Source: Megalopta genalis (taxonomy: Eukaryota; Arthropoda; Insecta; Hymenoptera; Halictidae). From it: a DNA stretch of 64,000 bases. This document shows positions 13,701 to 27,859 of the stretch, piece by piece; position 1 is the stretch's first letter; each line of letters begins with the position of its first letter. The position numbers and the translations under genes were made by a program. The notes under the pieces are model-generated. The model was not told the DNA's origin and searched no databases. It saw only the letters and a list, made by a program, of their open reading frames with translations. The stretch is taken from the NCBI RefSeq assembly GCF_051020955.1, contig NW_027476547.1, positions 1-64,000 of the forward strand, read 5' to 3'.

Positions 13701-14471
13701 TAATTTTGTTCAAATGAATGCGAAGTAGAAGATTTAGCTACAAATCCATACGAATCAAATGGTTTAGCTTCAAATACTTGTGATATACATAATTCAGCTT
13801 CAAATGCAGGCGAAACAAACGAGTTAGCTTCAAATCCATGCGAAACACATGATGTAGCTTCAAATCAATGCGAAGTAGAAGGCTTAGCTTCAAATCCATC
13901 TGAAACGAATAGTTTAACTTCAAATACTGGTGATATACATGATTTAGCTTCAACTGCACCTGAAACAAACGTGTTAGCTTCCAATTCAAGCGAAACACAT
14001 GATTTAGCTTCAAATCAATGCGAAGAAGAAGGCTTAGCTTCAAATCCATGCGAATCAAATGGTTTAGCTTCAATTACATGTGATATACATGATTTCGCTT
14101 CAACTGCATGCGAAACAAATGAGTTAGCTTCAAATACTTGTGATATTCATGATTTAGCTTCAAATGCAGGCAAAACAATCGAGTTAGTTTCAAATCCATG
14201 CGAAACACATGATTTAGCTTAAAATTCATTAGAAACACATGGTTTAGCTTAATATTCATGCGAAAAAAATGGTTCAGCTTCAAATCAAGGCGATGTAGAA
14301 GGCTTAGTTTCATATGCAAGCGAATCAATTGCTTTAGCTTCAAATACTTGTGATATACATGGTTTAGCTTCAACTGCATGCGAAATAAACGTATTAGTTT
14401 CAAATTCAACCGAAACACATGATTTAGCATCAAATCAATGCGAAGTAGAAGGCTCAGCTTCAAATCCATGC
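10681..14471 (+). repeat. Segmental duplication D2, copy 2 (3.8 kb)
   Basis: Partner of 1296-4936. It carries an additional 150 bp at about 12899-13048 that copy 1 lacks and copy 3 shares. The right boundary is where CCATGCTATCAAATGC replaces CCATGCGAATCAAATGG. Confidence 0.87.
12899..13048 (+). repeat. Extra HOR unit separating D2 copies
   Basis: A 150 bp block present here and near 18354-18503 but absent from the corresponding place at about 3513. Its ends are in register, so the change is gain or loss of exactly five monomers. Confidence 0.8.
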
Positions 14472-15231
14472 TATCAAATGCTTTAGCTTCAAATAATAGT
14501 GATGTACATGATTTAGCTTCAACTGCATGCGAAACAATCGAGTTAGTTTCAAATCCATGCGAAACACATGATTTAGCTTCAAATTCATTAGAAACACATG
14601 GTTTAGCTTAATATTCATGCGAAATAAATGGTTCAGCTCCAAATACTAATGATATACATGACTTAGCTTCAACTGCATGTGAAACAAACGTGTTAGCTTC
14701 AAATTCAAGCGAAACAAATGGTTCAGCTTCAAATGAATGCGAAGTAGAAGGCTTAGCTTCAAATCCATGCGAAACACATGATTTAGCTTCAAATCAATGC
14801 GAAGTAGAAGGCTTAGCTCCAAATCCATGCCAAGCGAATATTTTGGCTTCAAATACTTGTTTTATACACGATTTAGCTTCAACTGCATGCAAACCAAACG
14901 AGTTAGGTTCAAATACAGGCGAATCACATGATTTAGCTTCAAATCAATGCGAAGTAGGAGGGTTAGCTTCAAATCCATGCGAATCAAATGGTTTAGTTTC
15001 AAATACTTGTGATATACATGATATAGCTTCAACTGCATTGCGAAACATACGAGTTGGCTTAAAATCCAAGCGAAACAGACGATTTATTTTCAAATCAATG
15101 CGAAGTGGAAGGCTTAGCTTCAAATCCATGTGAAACGAACAGCTTAACTTCAAATACTTGTTTTATACATGATTTAGCATCAACTGCATGCGAAACAAAC
15201 GAGTGAGCTTCAAATCCATGCGAAACACAGG
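14113..15231 (+). repeat. Segmental duplication D3, copy 1
   Basis: Matches 24785-26053. The offset is 10672 on the left and 10822 on the right, so copy 2 carries one extra 150 bp HOR. Confidence 0.8.
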
Positions 15232-15263
15232 ATTCAGCTTCAAATCAATGCGAAGTAGAAGGC

Positions 15264-15736
15264 TTAGCTTCAAACCCATGCGAGACAAATGCTTTAGCTT
15301 CAAATACTTGTGATATACATGATTTAGCTTCAACTTCATGTGAAACAAACGTGTTAGATACGAATTCAAGCGAAACACAGGATTCAGCTTGAAATCAATG
15401 CGAAGTAGAAGGCTTAGCTTCAAATCCATGCGAATCAAATGCTATAGCTTCAAATACTTGTGATATACATGATTTAGCTTCAAATGCAGGCGAAACAAAC
15501 AAGTTAGCTTCAAATCCTAGCGAAACACATGATCTAGTATCAAATCAATGCGAAGTAGAAGATTTAGCTACAAGTCCATACGAATCAAATGGTTTAGCTT
15601 CAAATACTTGCGATATACATGATTCAGATTCAAATTCATGCGAAACAAATGATTTTGCTTTAGTTACTTGCGATATAAGTGATATAGCATCAAATGCTGG
15701 CGAAACGACCGAGTTAGCTTCAAATCCATGCGAAAC
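15264..15736 (+). repeat. Short segmental duplication, copy 2
   Basis: Partner of 10228-10700. Its right end lies about 150 bp before the D1 copy 2 boundary, and the GGCGAAACGACC monomer is repeated on both sides of that gap (near 15698 and 15878). Confidence 0.75.
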
Positions 15737-15889
15737 ACATCATTAAGCTTCAAATGCATGCGAAAGGCAAGATTTAGGTTCAAATTCATGCGAAACACAG
15801 GGTTTAGATTCAAATTCATGCGAAACAAATGATTCAGATTCAGATACTTGCGATATAAGTGATATAGCATCAAATGCTGGCGAAACGAC

Positions 15890-17136
15890 CGAGTTAGCTT
15901 CAAATCCATGCGAAACACATGATTTAGCTGCAAATCAAAGCCATGTAGAAGGTTTAGCTTTAAATCCATGCGAAACCAATTATTGAGCTGCAAACACTTG
16001 GGATATAGGTGATATAGCTTAAGCTGCATGCGAAACAAACGAGTTAGCTTCAAGTCCATGCGATGTAGAAGGTTTTGCTTCAAATCCATGCGAAACAAAT
16101 GATTTAGCTTCAAACACTTGGGATATAAGTGATGTAGCTTCAAATGCAGACGAAACAAACGAGTTTGCTCCAAATCCATGCGAAACAAACGATTTAGCTT
16201 CAAATCAATGCGAAGTAGATGGCTTAGCTTCTAATCCATGCGGAACAACTGATTTAGCTTCATATACTTGCGATATAAGTGATATAGATTCAATTGCAGG
16301 CGAAACAAACGAGTCAGCTTCATATACAAGCGAAACACATGATTTAGCTTCAAATCAATGCGATGTAGAAGGTTTAGCTTCGAATCCATGCGAAACAACT
16401 GATTTAGCTTCAAATACTCGGGATATAAGTGATATAGCTTCAAATGCAGACGAAAAAGACGAGTAAGCTTCAAATCCATGCGAAACACTGGATTTAGCTG
16501 CAAATCAATGCGATGTAGAAGGTTTAGCTTCAAATCCATGCGAAACAAATGATTAAGCATGAGATACTTGTGATATAATTGATATAGCTTAAAATGAAGG
16601 GGAAACAAAAGAGTTAGCTTCAAGTTCATGCGAAACACATGATATAGCTTGAAATCAATGCGATTTAGAAGGTTTAGCTTCAAATGCATGCAAAACAAAT
16701 GATTTAGCATCAGATACTTGCGATATAAGTGTTATAGCTTCAAATGCAGGGGAAACAAACGAGTTAGCTTCAAATCCATGCGAAACACATGATTTAGCTT
16801 CAAATTCATACGAAACACGTGGTTCAGCTTAATATTCATGCGAAACAAATGGTTCAGCTTCAAATAAATGTGACATACATGATTTAGCTTCAAACCATGC
16901 GGAAACATGATTGAGCTACAAATCAATGCGAACTGGAAGGCATATACTAAAATTCATGCGAAACATATGGTTTAGATATAAGTACTTGTGATATTCATAA
17001 TTTAGCTTCAACTGCATGCGAAACAAACGGGTTAGCTTCAAATCCAAGCGAAACACGTTATTTAGCTTCAAATTCATGCGAAACACATGGTTTAGCATCA
17101 AATCAATGCGAAGTAGAAGGCTTGGCTTCCAATCCA
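15890..17136 (+). repeat. Segmental duplication D1, copy 2
   Basis: Partner of 1-1247. Shared private features include a monomer with AAAGCCATGTAG, the hybrid monomer near 16047, and the 28 bp monomer near 16887. Confidence 0.85.
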
Positions 17137-17337
17137 TGCGAAACACATGATTTAACAGCAAGTCAATGCGATGTAGATGGTTTAGCTTCAAATCCATGGT
17201 AAACAAAGTATTTAGCTTCAGATACTTGCGATATAAGTGATATAGCATCAAATGCAGGCGAAACGAACGAGTTAGCTTCAAATCCATGCGAAACACATGA
17301 TTTAGATGCAAATCGATACGATGCTGGTCGTTTAGTT

Positions 17338-18968
17338 TCAAATCCATGCGAAACAATTGGTTTAGCTTCAAATACTTGTGATATAAGTGATATAGCTTCA
17401 ACTGCATGCGAAACAAACGATTAAGATTCAAATCCATGTGAAACAAATGATTTAGAAGCAAATCAATGCGATGTAGAAGGTTTAGCTACAACTCCATGCA
17501 AAACACATGATTTAGCTTCAAATCAATGCGATGTAGAAAGTTTAGCATCAAATCCATGCGAAACCAATGATTTAGCTTCAGATACTTGCGATATAAGTGA
17601 TATAGCTTCAAATGCAGACGAAACAAACGAGATAGCTTCAAATCAATGCGACACAAATGATTTTGCATCAGATACATGCGATATAAGTGATATAGCTTCA
17701 AATGCAGGGGACACAAACGAGTTAGCAGCAAATCCATGCAAAACACATGATTGAGCTTGAAATCAATGCTATGTAGAAGGTTCAGCTTCAAATCCATGCG
17801 ACACAAATGATTTAGCTTCAGATGCTTGGGATATAAGTGATATAGCTTCAAATGGAAACGAAAGAAACGAGTTAGCTTCAAATCAATGCGAAACACATGA
17901 TTTAGCACATGAACTTGCGATATAAGTGATATAGCTTCAAATGCAGGGGACACAAACGAGTTAGCGTCAAATCCATGCAAAACACATGATTTAGATTCAA
18001 ATCAATGCGATGTAGAAGATATAGCTTCAAGTCAAAGCGAAACACATGATTTAGCACATGAACTTGCGATATAAGTGATATAGCTTCAAATGCAGGGGAA
18101 ACAAACGAGTTAGCTTCAAATCCATGCAAAACACATGATTTAGATTCAAATCAATGCGATGTAGAAGGTTTAGCTTCAAATCCAAGTGAAACACATGATT
18201 AAGCTTCAATACAATGCGATGTAGAAGGTTTAGCTTCAAATCCATACGAAACAAATGATTTAGTTTCAGATACTTGCGATATAAGTGATATTGCTTCGAA
18301 TGCAGACAAACCAAAGGAGTTAGCTTCAAAATCCATGCGTTACACATGATTTAGCTTCAAATCACTGCGTAGTAGAAGGCTTAGCTTCAAATCCATGCGA
18401 AACAAATGATTTAGGTTCAGATACTTGCGATATAAGTGATATAGCTTCAAATGCAGACTGAACAAACGAGTTAGCTTCAAATCCATGCGAAACACATGAT
18501 TTAGCTGCAAATCAATGCGATGTAGAAGGTTTTGCTTCAAATCCATGCGAAACTAATGATTTAGCTTCAAACACTCGGGATATAAGTGATATAGCTTCAA
18601 ATGCAGACGAAACAGACGAGTAAGCTTCAAATCCATGCGAAACACAGGATTTATCTGCAAATCAATGCGATGTAGAAGGTTTAGCATCAAATCCATGCGA
18701 AACAAATGATTTGGCATCAGATACTAGCGATATAAGTGATGTTGCTTCAAGTGCAGTGGAAACAAACGAGTTAGATCAAATCTATGTGGAACACATGATT
18801 TAGCTTAAAACTCATGCGATACACGTGGATTAGATTCAAATCCATGCCAAACAGATACTTTAGATTCAGATACTTGTGATATACGTTATTTAGATTCAAC
18901 TGCATGCGAAACAAACGAGTTAGCTTCAAATCCAAGCGAAACAGATGATTTTGCTTCAAATCAATGCG
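17338..18968 (+). repeat. Segmental duplication D2, partial copy 3 (1.6 kb)
   Basis: Matches 11883-13513 at offset 5455 and contains the same extra 150 bp HOR as copy 2. It is therefore closer to copy 2 than to copy 1. Confidence 0.85.
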
Positions 18969-18989
18969 ATGTAGATGGTTTAGCTTCAA

Positions 18990-21120
18990 GTCCACGCGAA
19001 ACATATGATTAAGCTTCAAATGCATGCGGCGGACAAGATTTAGGTTCAAATTCATGCGATACACATGGTTTAGCTTCAAATACATGTGATATACATGATT
19101 TAGCTTCAACTGCATGCGAAACAAACGAGTTAGCTTCCAATCCATGCGAAACACATGATTCAGCTGCAAATCAATGCGAAGTAGAAGGCTCAGCTTCAAA
19201 TCCATGCTATCAAATGCTTTAGCTTCAAATAATAGTGATGTACATGATTTAGCTTCAACTGCATGCGAAACAATCGAGTTAGTTTCAAATCCATGCGAAA
19301 CACATGATTTAGCTTCAAATTCATTAGAAACACATGGTTTAGCTTAATATTCATGCGAAATAAATGGTTCAGCTCCAAATACTAATGATATAGATGACTT
19401 AGCTTCAACTTCATGTGAAACAAACGTGTTAGCTTCAAATTCAAGCGAAACAAATGGTTCAGCTTCAAATGAATGCGAAGTAGAAGGTTTACCTTCAAAC
19501 CAATGCGAATCAAATGGTTTAGTTTCAAATACTTGTGATATACATGATATAGCTTCAACTGCATTGCGAAACGTACGAGTTAGCTTCAAATCCATGCGAA
19601 ACACATGATTTAGCTTCAAATTCATTCGAAACACATGGTTTAGCTTAATTTTCATGCGACACAAATGCTTCAGCTTCAAATGCTTGTGATATACATGATT
19701 TAGCTTCAACTGCGTACGAAACAAACGTGTTGTCTTCAAATTCAAGCGGAACGCATGATTCAGCTTCAAATCAATGCGAAGTAGGTGGCTTTGTTTCAAA
19801 TCCATGCAAAACAAATGGTTTAGCGTCAAATACATGTTTTATATATGATTTAGCTGTAACTGCATGCGGAACAAACGAGTTGGCTTCAAATCCAAGCGAA
19901 ACACATTATGTAGCTTCAAATCAATGCGAAGTAGAAGGCTTAGCTTCAAGTCCATCTGAAACGAATAGTTTAACTTCAAATACTGGTGATATACATGATT
20001 TAGCTTCAACTGCACCTGACACAAACGTGTTAGCTTCCAATTCAAGCGAAAGACATGATTTAGCTTCAAATCAATGCGAAGAAGAAGGCTTAGCTTCAAA
20101 TCCATGCGAATCAAATGGTTTAGCTTCAATTACATGTGATATACATGATTTCGCTTCAACTGCATGCGAAACAAACGAGTTAGCTTGAATTCCAAGCGAA
20201 ACACATGATTCAGCTTCAAATTCATGCGAAACACATGATTTAGCTTCAAATCCATGCGCAACACATGATTTAGCTTCAAATCAATGCAAAGTAGATGGCT
20301 TATCTTCGAATCCATGCGAAATAAATCGTTTAGCTTCAAATACTTGTTATATACATGATTTAGCTTCAAATGCATGCGACACAAACGAGTTAGCTTCAAA
20401 TCCATGCGAAACACGTGATTTAGCTTCAAATTCATTCGAAACACATAGTTCAGCTTGATATTCATGCGAAACAAATGGTTAAGCTTCAAATACGTGTGAC
20501 ATACATGATTTAGCTTCAAATGCTGGCGAAACAAACGAGTTAGCTTCAAATCGATTCCAAACACATGATTTAGCTTCAAATCAATGCGACGTAGAAGTCT
20601 TAGCTTCAAATCAATGCGAGTCAAATGGTTTAGCTTCAAATACCTGTGATATACATGATTTAGATTCAGCTGCATGCGGAACAAACGATTTAGCGTCACA
20701 TACATACGATTTGTGATATAGCTTCAAATGCAGGAGAAACAAACGAGTTAGCTCCAAATCCATGCGAAACAAACGATTTAGCTTCAAATCAATACGATGT
20801 AGGAGGCTGATTTTCGAATCCATGCGAAACAAATCGTTTAACTTCAAATCAATGCGAAGTAGAAGGCTTATCTTCGAATCCATGCCAAAACAAATGGTTT
20901 AGCTTCGAATACTTGTGATATACATGATTTAGCTTCAAATGCAGGCGAAACAAACGAGGTATCCTCAAATCCATGCGAAACACATGATTTAGCTTCAAAT
21001 TCAATCGGAACACATGGTTTAGCTTAATATTCATGCGAAACATATGGTTCAGTTTCAAAAACTTGTGATATACATGATTTAGCTTCAACTGCATGCGATA
21101 CAAACGAGTTTTCTTCAAAT
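18990..21120 (+). repeat. Segmental duplication D5, copy 2
   Basis: Partner of 7389-9519. Its left end joins D2 copy 3 directly at about 18969-18990, so it is a junction between two independently duplicated segments. Confidence 0.85.
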
Positions 21121-22720
21121 CCATGCGGATCACAGGATTCAGCTTTAAATCAATGCGAAGTAGCAGGCTTAGCTTCAAACCCATGCGAGACAAATGCTTT
21201 AGCTTCAAATACTTGTGATATACATGATTTAGCTTCAACTTCATGTGAAACAAACGTGTTAGATACGAATTCAAGCGAAACACAGGATTCAGCTTGAAAT
21301 CAATGCGAAGTAGAAGGCTTAGCTTCAAATCCATGCGAATCAAATGCTATAGCTTCAAATACTTGTGATATACATGATTTAGCATCAACAGCATATGAAA
21401 CAAACGAGTGAGCTTCAAATCCATGCGAAACCCCTGATTTAGCTACAAATTCATATGAAACACATGGGTTAGCTTCATATTCTTGCGACAAAAAATGGTT
21501 TAGTTTCAGATACTTGTGATAAACATGATTTAGCTTCAACTGCATGCGAAACAAACGAGTTATCTTCAAATCCATGCGGAACACATGATTTAGCTTCAAA
21601 TCAATGCGAAGTAGAAGGCTTATCTTCAAATCAATGGGAAGCAAATGCTTTAGATTCAAATAATTGTGATATACATGATTTAGATTCAAATGCTGGCGAA
21701 ACAAACGAGTTAGCTTCAAATCCATGCGAAACACATGATTTAGATTCAAATCAATGCGAAGTAGAAGAATTAGCTTCAACTACATGAGAAACAAATGATT
21801 TATCTTCTGATAATTGCGATATAAGTGATATAACTTCAAATGCACGCGAAACAATCGAGTTAGCTTCAAATCCATGCGAACCAAATGATTTAGCTTCATA
21901 TCAAAGCGAAGTTGAAGGCTTAGCTTCAAATCCATGCGAATCAAATGGTTTAGCTTCAAATACTTGTGATATACATGATTTATCTTCAACTGCATGCGAA
22001 ACAAACGAGATAGCTTCAAATCCAAGCGAAACACATGATTTAGCTTCAAATCAATGCGAAGTAGAAGGCTTAGATTCAAATCCATGCGAAACAAATGGTT
22101 CAGCTTCAAATACATGAGATATGCATGATTTAGCTTCATATCAAAGCGAAGTTGAAGGCTTAGCTTCAAATTTATGCGAATCAAATGGTTTAGCTTCAAA
22201 TACTTGTGATATACATGATTTATCTTCAACTGCCTGCGAAACAAACGAGTTAGCTTCAAATCCATGCGAAACACATGATTTATCCTCAAATCCATGCAAA
22301 CCACATGATTTAGCTTCAAATCAATGCGAAGTGGAATGCTTATTTTCGAATCCATGCGAAATAAATGGTTCAGCTTCAAATATTTGCGATATACATGATT
22401 TAGCTTCAAATGCAGGCGAAACAAACGAGTTAGCTTCAAATCCATTCGAAACACAGGATTTAGTTTCAAATTCATTCGAAACACATGGTTTAGCATAATA
22501 TTCATGCAAACAAGTGGTTTATCTTCCAATACTTGTGACATACATAATTCAGCTTCAAATCCAGGCGAAAGAAACGGGTTAGCGTCAAATCCATGTGAAA
22601 CAAATGGTTCAGCTTCGAATACTTGAGATATGCACGATTTAGCTTCAATCGCATGCGAAACAAACGAGTTAGCTTCAAATCCATGCGCATCACAAGATTC
22701 AGCTTTAAATCAATGCGAAG
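21119..22720 (+). repeat. Segmental duplication D7, distant copy 1
   Basis: Matches 32812-34412. The offset changes from 11693 to 11692 at a homopolymer difference near 21487 (CGACAAAAAATGG against CGACACAAATGG). Confidence 0.82.
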
Positions 22721-25397
22721 TAGCAGGCTTAGCTTCAAACCCATGCGAGACAAATGCTTTAGCTTCAAATACTTGTGATATACATGATTTAGCTTCAACT
22801 TCATGTGAAACAAATGAGTTAGCTTCAAATACTTGTGATATTCATGATTTAGCTTCAAATGCAGGCAAAACAATCGAGTTAGTTTCAAATCCATGCGAAA
22901 CACATGATTTAGCTTAAAATTCATTAGAAACACATGGTTTAGCTTAATATTCATGCGAAAAAAATGGTTCAGCTTCAAATCAAGGCGATGTAGAAGGCTT
23001 AGTTTCATATGCAAGCGAATCAATTGCTTTAGCTTCAAATACTTGTGATATACATGGTTTAGCTTCAACTGCATGCGAAATAAACGTATTAGTTTCAAAT
23101 TCAACCGAAACACATGATTTAGCATCAAATCAATGCGAAGTAGAAGGCTCAGCTTCAAATCCATGCGAATCAAATGGTTTAGCTTCAAATACATGTGATA
23201 TACATGATTTAGCTTCAACTGCATGCGAAACAAACGAGTTAGCTTCAAATCCATGCGAAACACATGATTCAGCTTCAAATCAATGCGAAGTAGAAGGCTC
23301 AGCTTCAAATCCATGCTATCAAATGCTTTAGCTTCAAATAATAGTGATGAACATGATTTAGCTTCAACTGCATGCGAAACAATCGAGTTAGTTTCAAATC
23401 CATGCGAAACACATGATTCAGCTTCAAATCAATGCGAAGTAGAAGGCTCAGCTTCAAATCCATGCTATCAAATGCTTTAGCTTCAAATAATAGTGATGTA
23501 CATGATTTAGCTTCAACTGCATGCGAAACAAACGAGTTATCTTCAAATCCATGCGGAACACATGATTTAGCTTCAAATCAATGCGAAGTAGAAGGCTTAT
23601 CTTCAAATCAATGGGAAGCAAATGCTTTAGATTCAAATAATTGTGATATACATGATTTAGATTCAAATGCTGGCGAAACAAACGAGTTAGCTTCAAATCC
23701 ATGCGAAACACATGATTTAGATTCAAATCAATGCGAAGTAGAAGAATTAGCTTCAACTACATGAGAAACAAATGATTTATCTTCTGATAATTGCGATATA
23801 AGTGATATAACTTCAAATGCACGCGAAACAATCGAGTTAGCTTCAAATCCATGCGAACCAAATGATTTAGCTTCATATCAAAGCGAAGTTGAAGGCTTAG
23901 CTTCAAATCCATGCGAATCAAATGGTTTAGCTTCAAATACTTGTGATATACATGATTTATCTTCAACTGCATGCGAAACAAACGAGATAGCTTCAAATCC
24001 AAGCGAAACACATGATTTAGCTTCAAATCAATGCGAAGTAGAAGGCTTAGATTCAAATCCATGCGAAACAAATGGTTCAGCTTCAAATACATGAGATATG
24101 CATGATTTAGCTTCATATCAAAGCGAAGTTGAAGGCTTAGCTTCAAATTTATGCGAATCAAATGGTTTAGCTTCAAATACTTGTGATATACATGATTTAT
24201 CTTCAACTGCATGCGAAACAAACGAGTTAGCTTCAAATCCATGCGAAACACATGATTTATCCTCAAATCCATGCAAACCACATGATTTAGCTTCAAATCA
24301 ATGCGAAGTGGAATGCTTATTTTCGAATCCATGCGAAATAAATGGTTCAGCTTCAAATATTTGCGATATACATGATTTAGCTTCAAATGCAGGCGAAACA
24401 AACGAGTTAGCTTCAAATCCATTCGAAACACAGGATTTAGTTTCAAATTCATTCGAAACACATGGTTTAGCATAATATTCATGCAAACAAGTGGTTTATC
24501 TTCCAATACTTGTGACATACATAATTCAGCTTCAAATCCAGGCGAAAGAAACGGGTTAGCGTCAAATCCATGTGAAACAAATGGTTCAGCTTCGAATACT
24601 TGAGATATGCACGATTTAGCTTCAATCGCATGCGAAACAAACGAGTTAGCTTCAAATCCATGCGCATCACAAGATTCAGCTTTAAATCAATGCGAAGTAG
24701 CAGGCTTAGCTTCAAACCCATGCGAGACAAATGCTTTAGCTTCAAATACTTGTGATATACATGATTTAGCTTCAACTTCATGTGAAACAAATGAGTTAGC
24801 TTCAAATACTTGTGATATTCATGATTTAGCTTCAAATGCAGGCAAAACAATCGAGTTAGTTTCAAATCCATGCGAAACACATGATTTAGCTTAAAATTCA
24901 TTAGAAACACATGGTTTAGCTTAATATTCATGCGAAAAAAATGGTTCAGCTTCAAATCAAGGCGATGTAGAAGGCTTAGTTTCATATGCAAGCGAATCAA
25001 TTGCTTTAGCTTCAAATACTTGTGATATACATGGTTTAGCTTCAACTGCATGCGAAATAAACGTATTAGTTTCAAATTCAACCGAAACACATGATTTAGC
25101 ATCAAATCAATGCGAAGTAGAAGGCTCAGCTTCAAATCCATGCGAATCAAATGGTTTAGCTTCAAATACATGTGATATACATGATTTAGCTTCAACTGCA
25201 TGCGAAACAAACGAGTTAGCTTCAAATCCATGCGAAACACATGATTCAGCTTCAAATCAATGCGAAGTAGAAGGCTCAGCTTCAAATCCATGCTATCAAA
25301 TGCTTTAGCTTCAAATAATAGTGATGTACATGATTTAGCTTCAACTGCATGCGAAACAATCGAGTTAGTTTCAAATCCATGCGAAACACATGATTTA
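21530..25397 (+). repeat. Tandem duplication with a 1977 bp period
   Basis: 21530-23420 and 23507-25397 are nearly identical at offset 1977. A single-base difference is seen near 23349 (GATGAACATG against GATGTACATG). The two copies are almost adjacent, as expected for a recent tandem event. Confidence 0.85.
21863..22012 (+). repeat. Representative family A higher-order repeat (five monomers)
   Basis: This block shows the five family A monomers in register. Read in the plus frame they correspond to the decapeptide types ASNPCETHDL, ASNQCEVEGL, ASNPCESNGL, ASNTCDIHDL and ASTACETNEL, with a few substitutions. Family A is diagnosed by GAAGTAGAAGGC in monomer 2, TCAAATGG near the end of monomer 3, TTGTGATATACATG in monomer 4 and ACTGCATGCGAAAC in monomer 5. 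Peptide names are only labels; I do not claim translation. Confidence 0.9.
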
Positions 25398-26053
25398 GCT
25401 TCAAATTCATTAGAAACACATGGTTTATCTTAATATTCATGCGAAATAAATGGTTCAGCTCCAAATACTAATGATATACATGACTTAGCTTCAACTGCAT
25501 GTGAAACAAACGTGTTAGCTTCAAATTCAAGCGAAACAAATGGTTCAGCTTCAAATGAATGCGAAGTAGAAGGCTTAGCTTCAAATCCATGCGAAACACA
25601 TGATTTAGCTTCAAATCAATGCGAAGTAGAAGGCTTAGCTCCAAATCCATGCCAAGCGAATATTTTGGCTTCAAATACTTGTTTTATACACGATTTAGCT
25701 TCAACTGCATGCAAACCAAACGAGTTAGGTTCAAATACAGGCGAATCACATGATTTAGCTTCAAATCAATGCGAAGTAGGAGGGTTAGCTTCAAATCCAT
25801 GCGAATCAAATGGTTTAGTTTCAAATACTTGTGATATACATGATATAGCTTCAACTGCATTGCGAAACATACGAGTTGGCTTAAAATCCAAGCGAAACAG
25901 ACGATTTATTTTCAAATCAATGCGAAGTGGAAGGCTTAGCTTCAAATCCATGTGAAACGAACAGCTTAACTTCAAATACTTGTTTTATACATGATTTAGC
26001 ATCAACTGCATGCGAAACAAACGAGTTAGCTTCAAATCCATGCGAAACACATG
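24785..26053 (+). repeat. Segmental duplication D3, copy 2
   Basis: Partner of 14113-15231, with an added 150 bp at about 25142-25291. Its left part is also the second copy of the 1977 bp tandem duplication. Confidence 0.8.
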
Positions 26054-27859
26054 ATTCAGCTTCAAATCAATGCGAAGTAGAAGGCTCAGATTGAAATCCA
26101 TGCGAATGAAATTGTTTGGCTTCAAATACATGTGATATACATGATTTAGCTTCAACTGCATTCGAAACAAACCATTTATTTTCAAATCCAAGCGAAACAC
26201 ATGATTTATCTTCAAATCAATGCGAAGAAGAAGGCTTAGCTTCAAATCCATGCTAATCAAATGGTATAGCTTCAATTACATGTGATATACATGATTTCGC
26301 TTCAACTGCATGCGAAACAAATGAGTTAGCTTCAAATACTTGTGATATACATGATTTAGCTTCAAATGCTGGCGAAACAATCGAGTTAGTTTCAAATCCA
26401 TGCGACACACATGATATAGCTTCAAATTCATTAGAAACACATGGTTCAGCTTAATATTCATGCGAAATAAATGGTTCAGCCCCAAATACTAATGATATAC
26501 ATGACTTAGCTTCAACTGCATGTGAAACAAACGTGTTAGCTTCAAACTCAAGCGAAACAAATGGTTCAGCTTCAAATGAATGCGAAGTAGTTGGCTTTGT
26601 TTCAAATCCATGCGACACGAATAGTTTAGCGTCAAATACATGTTTTATATATGATTTAGCTTTAACTGCATGCGGAACAAACGAGTTAGCTTCAAATCCA
26701 AGTGAAACACATAATGTAGCTTCAAATCAATTCGAAGCAGAAGGCTTAGATTCAAATCCATGTGGAACAAATGATTTTTCTTCAAATACTTGCGATACAA
26801 TCGATATAGCTTCAAATGCAGGCGAAAAAAACCAGTTAGCTTCAATTCCATGCGAAACAGATAATTTAGCTTCAAATAAATGCAATGTAGAAGGTTTACC
26901 TTCAAACCAATGCGATGTAGTATGTTTAGCTTCAAATCCATGCGACAGAAATAATTTAGCATCAGATACATGCGATATAAGTGATATAGCTTCAAATGCA
27001 GGTGAAACAAACGAGTTAGCTTCAAGTCCATGCGATGTAGAAGGTTTAGCTTCAAATCCATGCGAAACACATGACTTAGCTGCAAATCATTGCGATGTAG
27101 AAGGTTTAGCTTCAAATCCATGAGACACAAATGATTTAGCATCAGATACTTGCGATATAAGCGATACAGCTTCAAATCCTGACGAAATAAACGAGTTAGT
27201 TTCCAATCCAAGCGAAACAGATGATTTAGCTTTAAATCAATGCGATGTAGAAGGTTTTGCTTCAAATCCATGCGAAACACATGATTTAGCTTCAAATCAA
27301 TGCGGTATAGAATGATTTGCTTAAAACCCATGCGAAGCGAATGATTTAGCATAAGATATTTGCGATATAAGTGATATAGCTTCAAATGCAGACGAAACAA
27401 ACGAGTTAGCTTCAATTCCATGCGAAACACATCATTAAGCTTCAAATCAATGCTATGTGGAAGGTTTAGATTCAAATCCACGTGACACAAATGATTTAGC
27501 ATCAGATTCTTGCGATATAAGTGATATAGCTTCAAATGTAGGGGATACAAACGAGTTAGCTTCATAACCTAGCAAAACACATTATTAAGCTTGAAATCCA
27601 TGGTATGTTGAAGGTTTAGCTTCAAATCCATGCGAAACAAATCATTTAGCTTTAGATACTTGCGATATAAGTGATATAGCATCAAATGCAGGGGAAACAA
27701 ACGAGTGAGATTAAAATCCAAGCAAAACACATTATTAATCTTCAAATCAATGCTATGTAGAAGGTTTAGCTTCAAATTCATGCAACACAAATGATTTAGC
27801 TTTAGATACTTGCGATATAAGTGATATAGCTTCAATTGTAGGGAAACAAACGAGTTAGC
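25985..27859 (+). repeat. Segmental duplication D4, copy 2
   Basis: Second of three copies. Similarity to copy 3 continues further left, to about 25282 (37879 in copy 3) apart from a one-base difference in an ATTTTGG run near 25670, so copies 2 and 3 share a longer segment than either shares with copy 1. Confidence 0.85.

Larger units (their letters stand above)
18801..26740 (+). repeat. Longest uninterrupted family A and A-prime block
   Basis: About 8 kb of family A and A-prime monomers with only short B-like patches (for example the B-like monomer 2 at the left end). It contains the 1977 bp tandem duplication and copies of segments found at 7.4-9.5 kb and 32.8-34.4 kb. Confidence 0.7.

Noticed and set aside
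15750..15850. Promoter-like or terminator-like AT-rich elements
   Set aside because: TATA-like strings such as GATATAAGTGATATAG occur in every family B monomer 4, so they carry no specific signal; no stem-loop with a T run was found.
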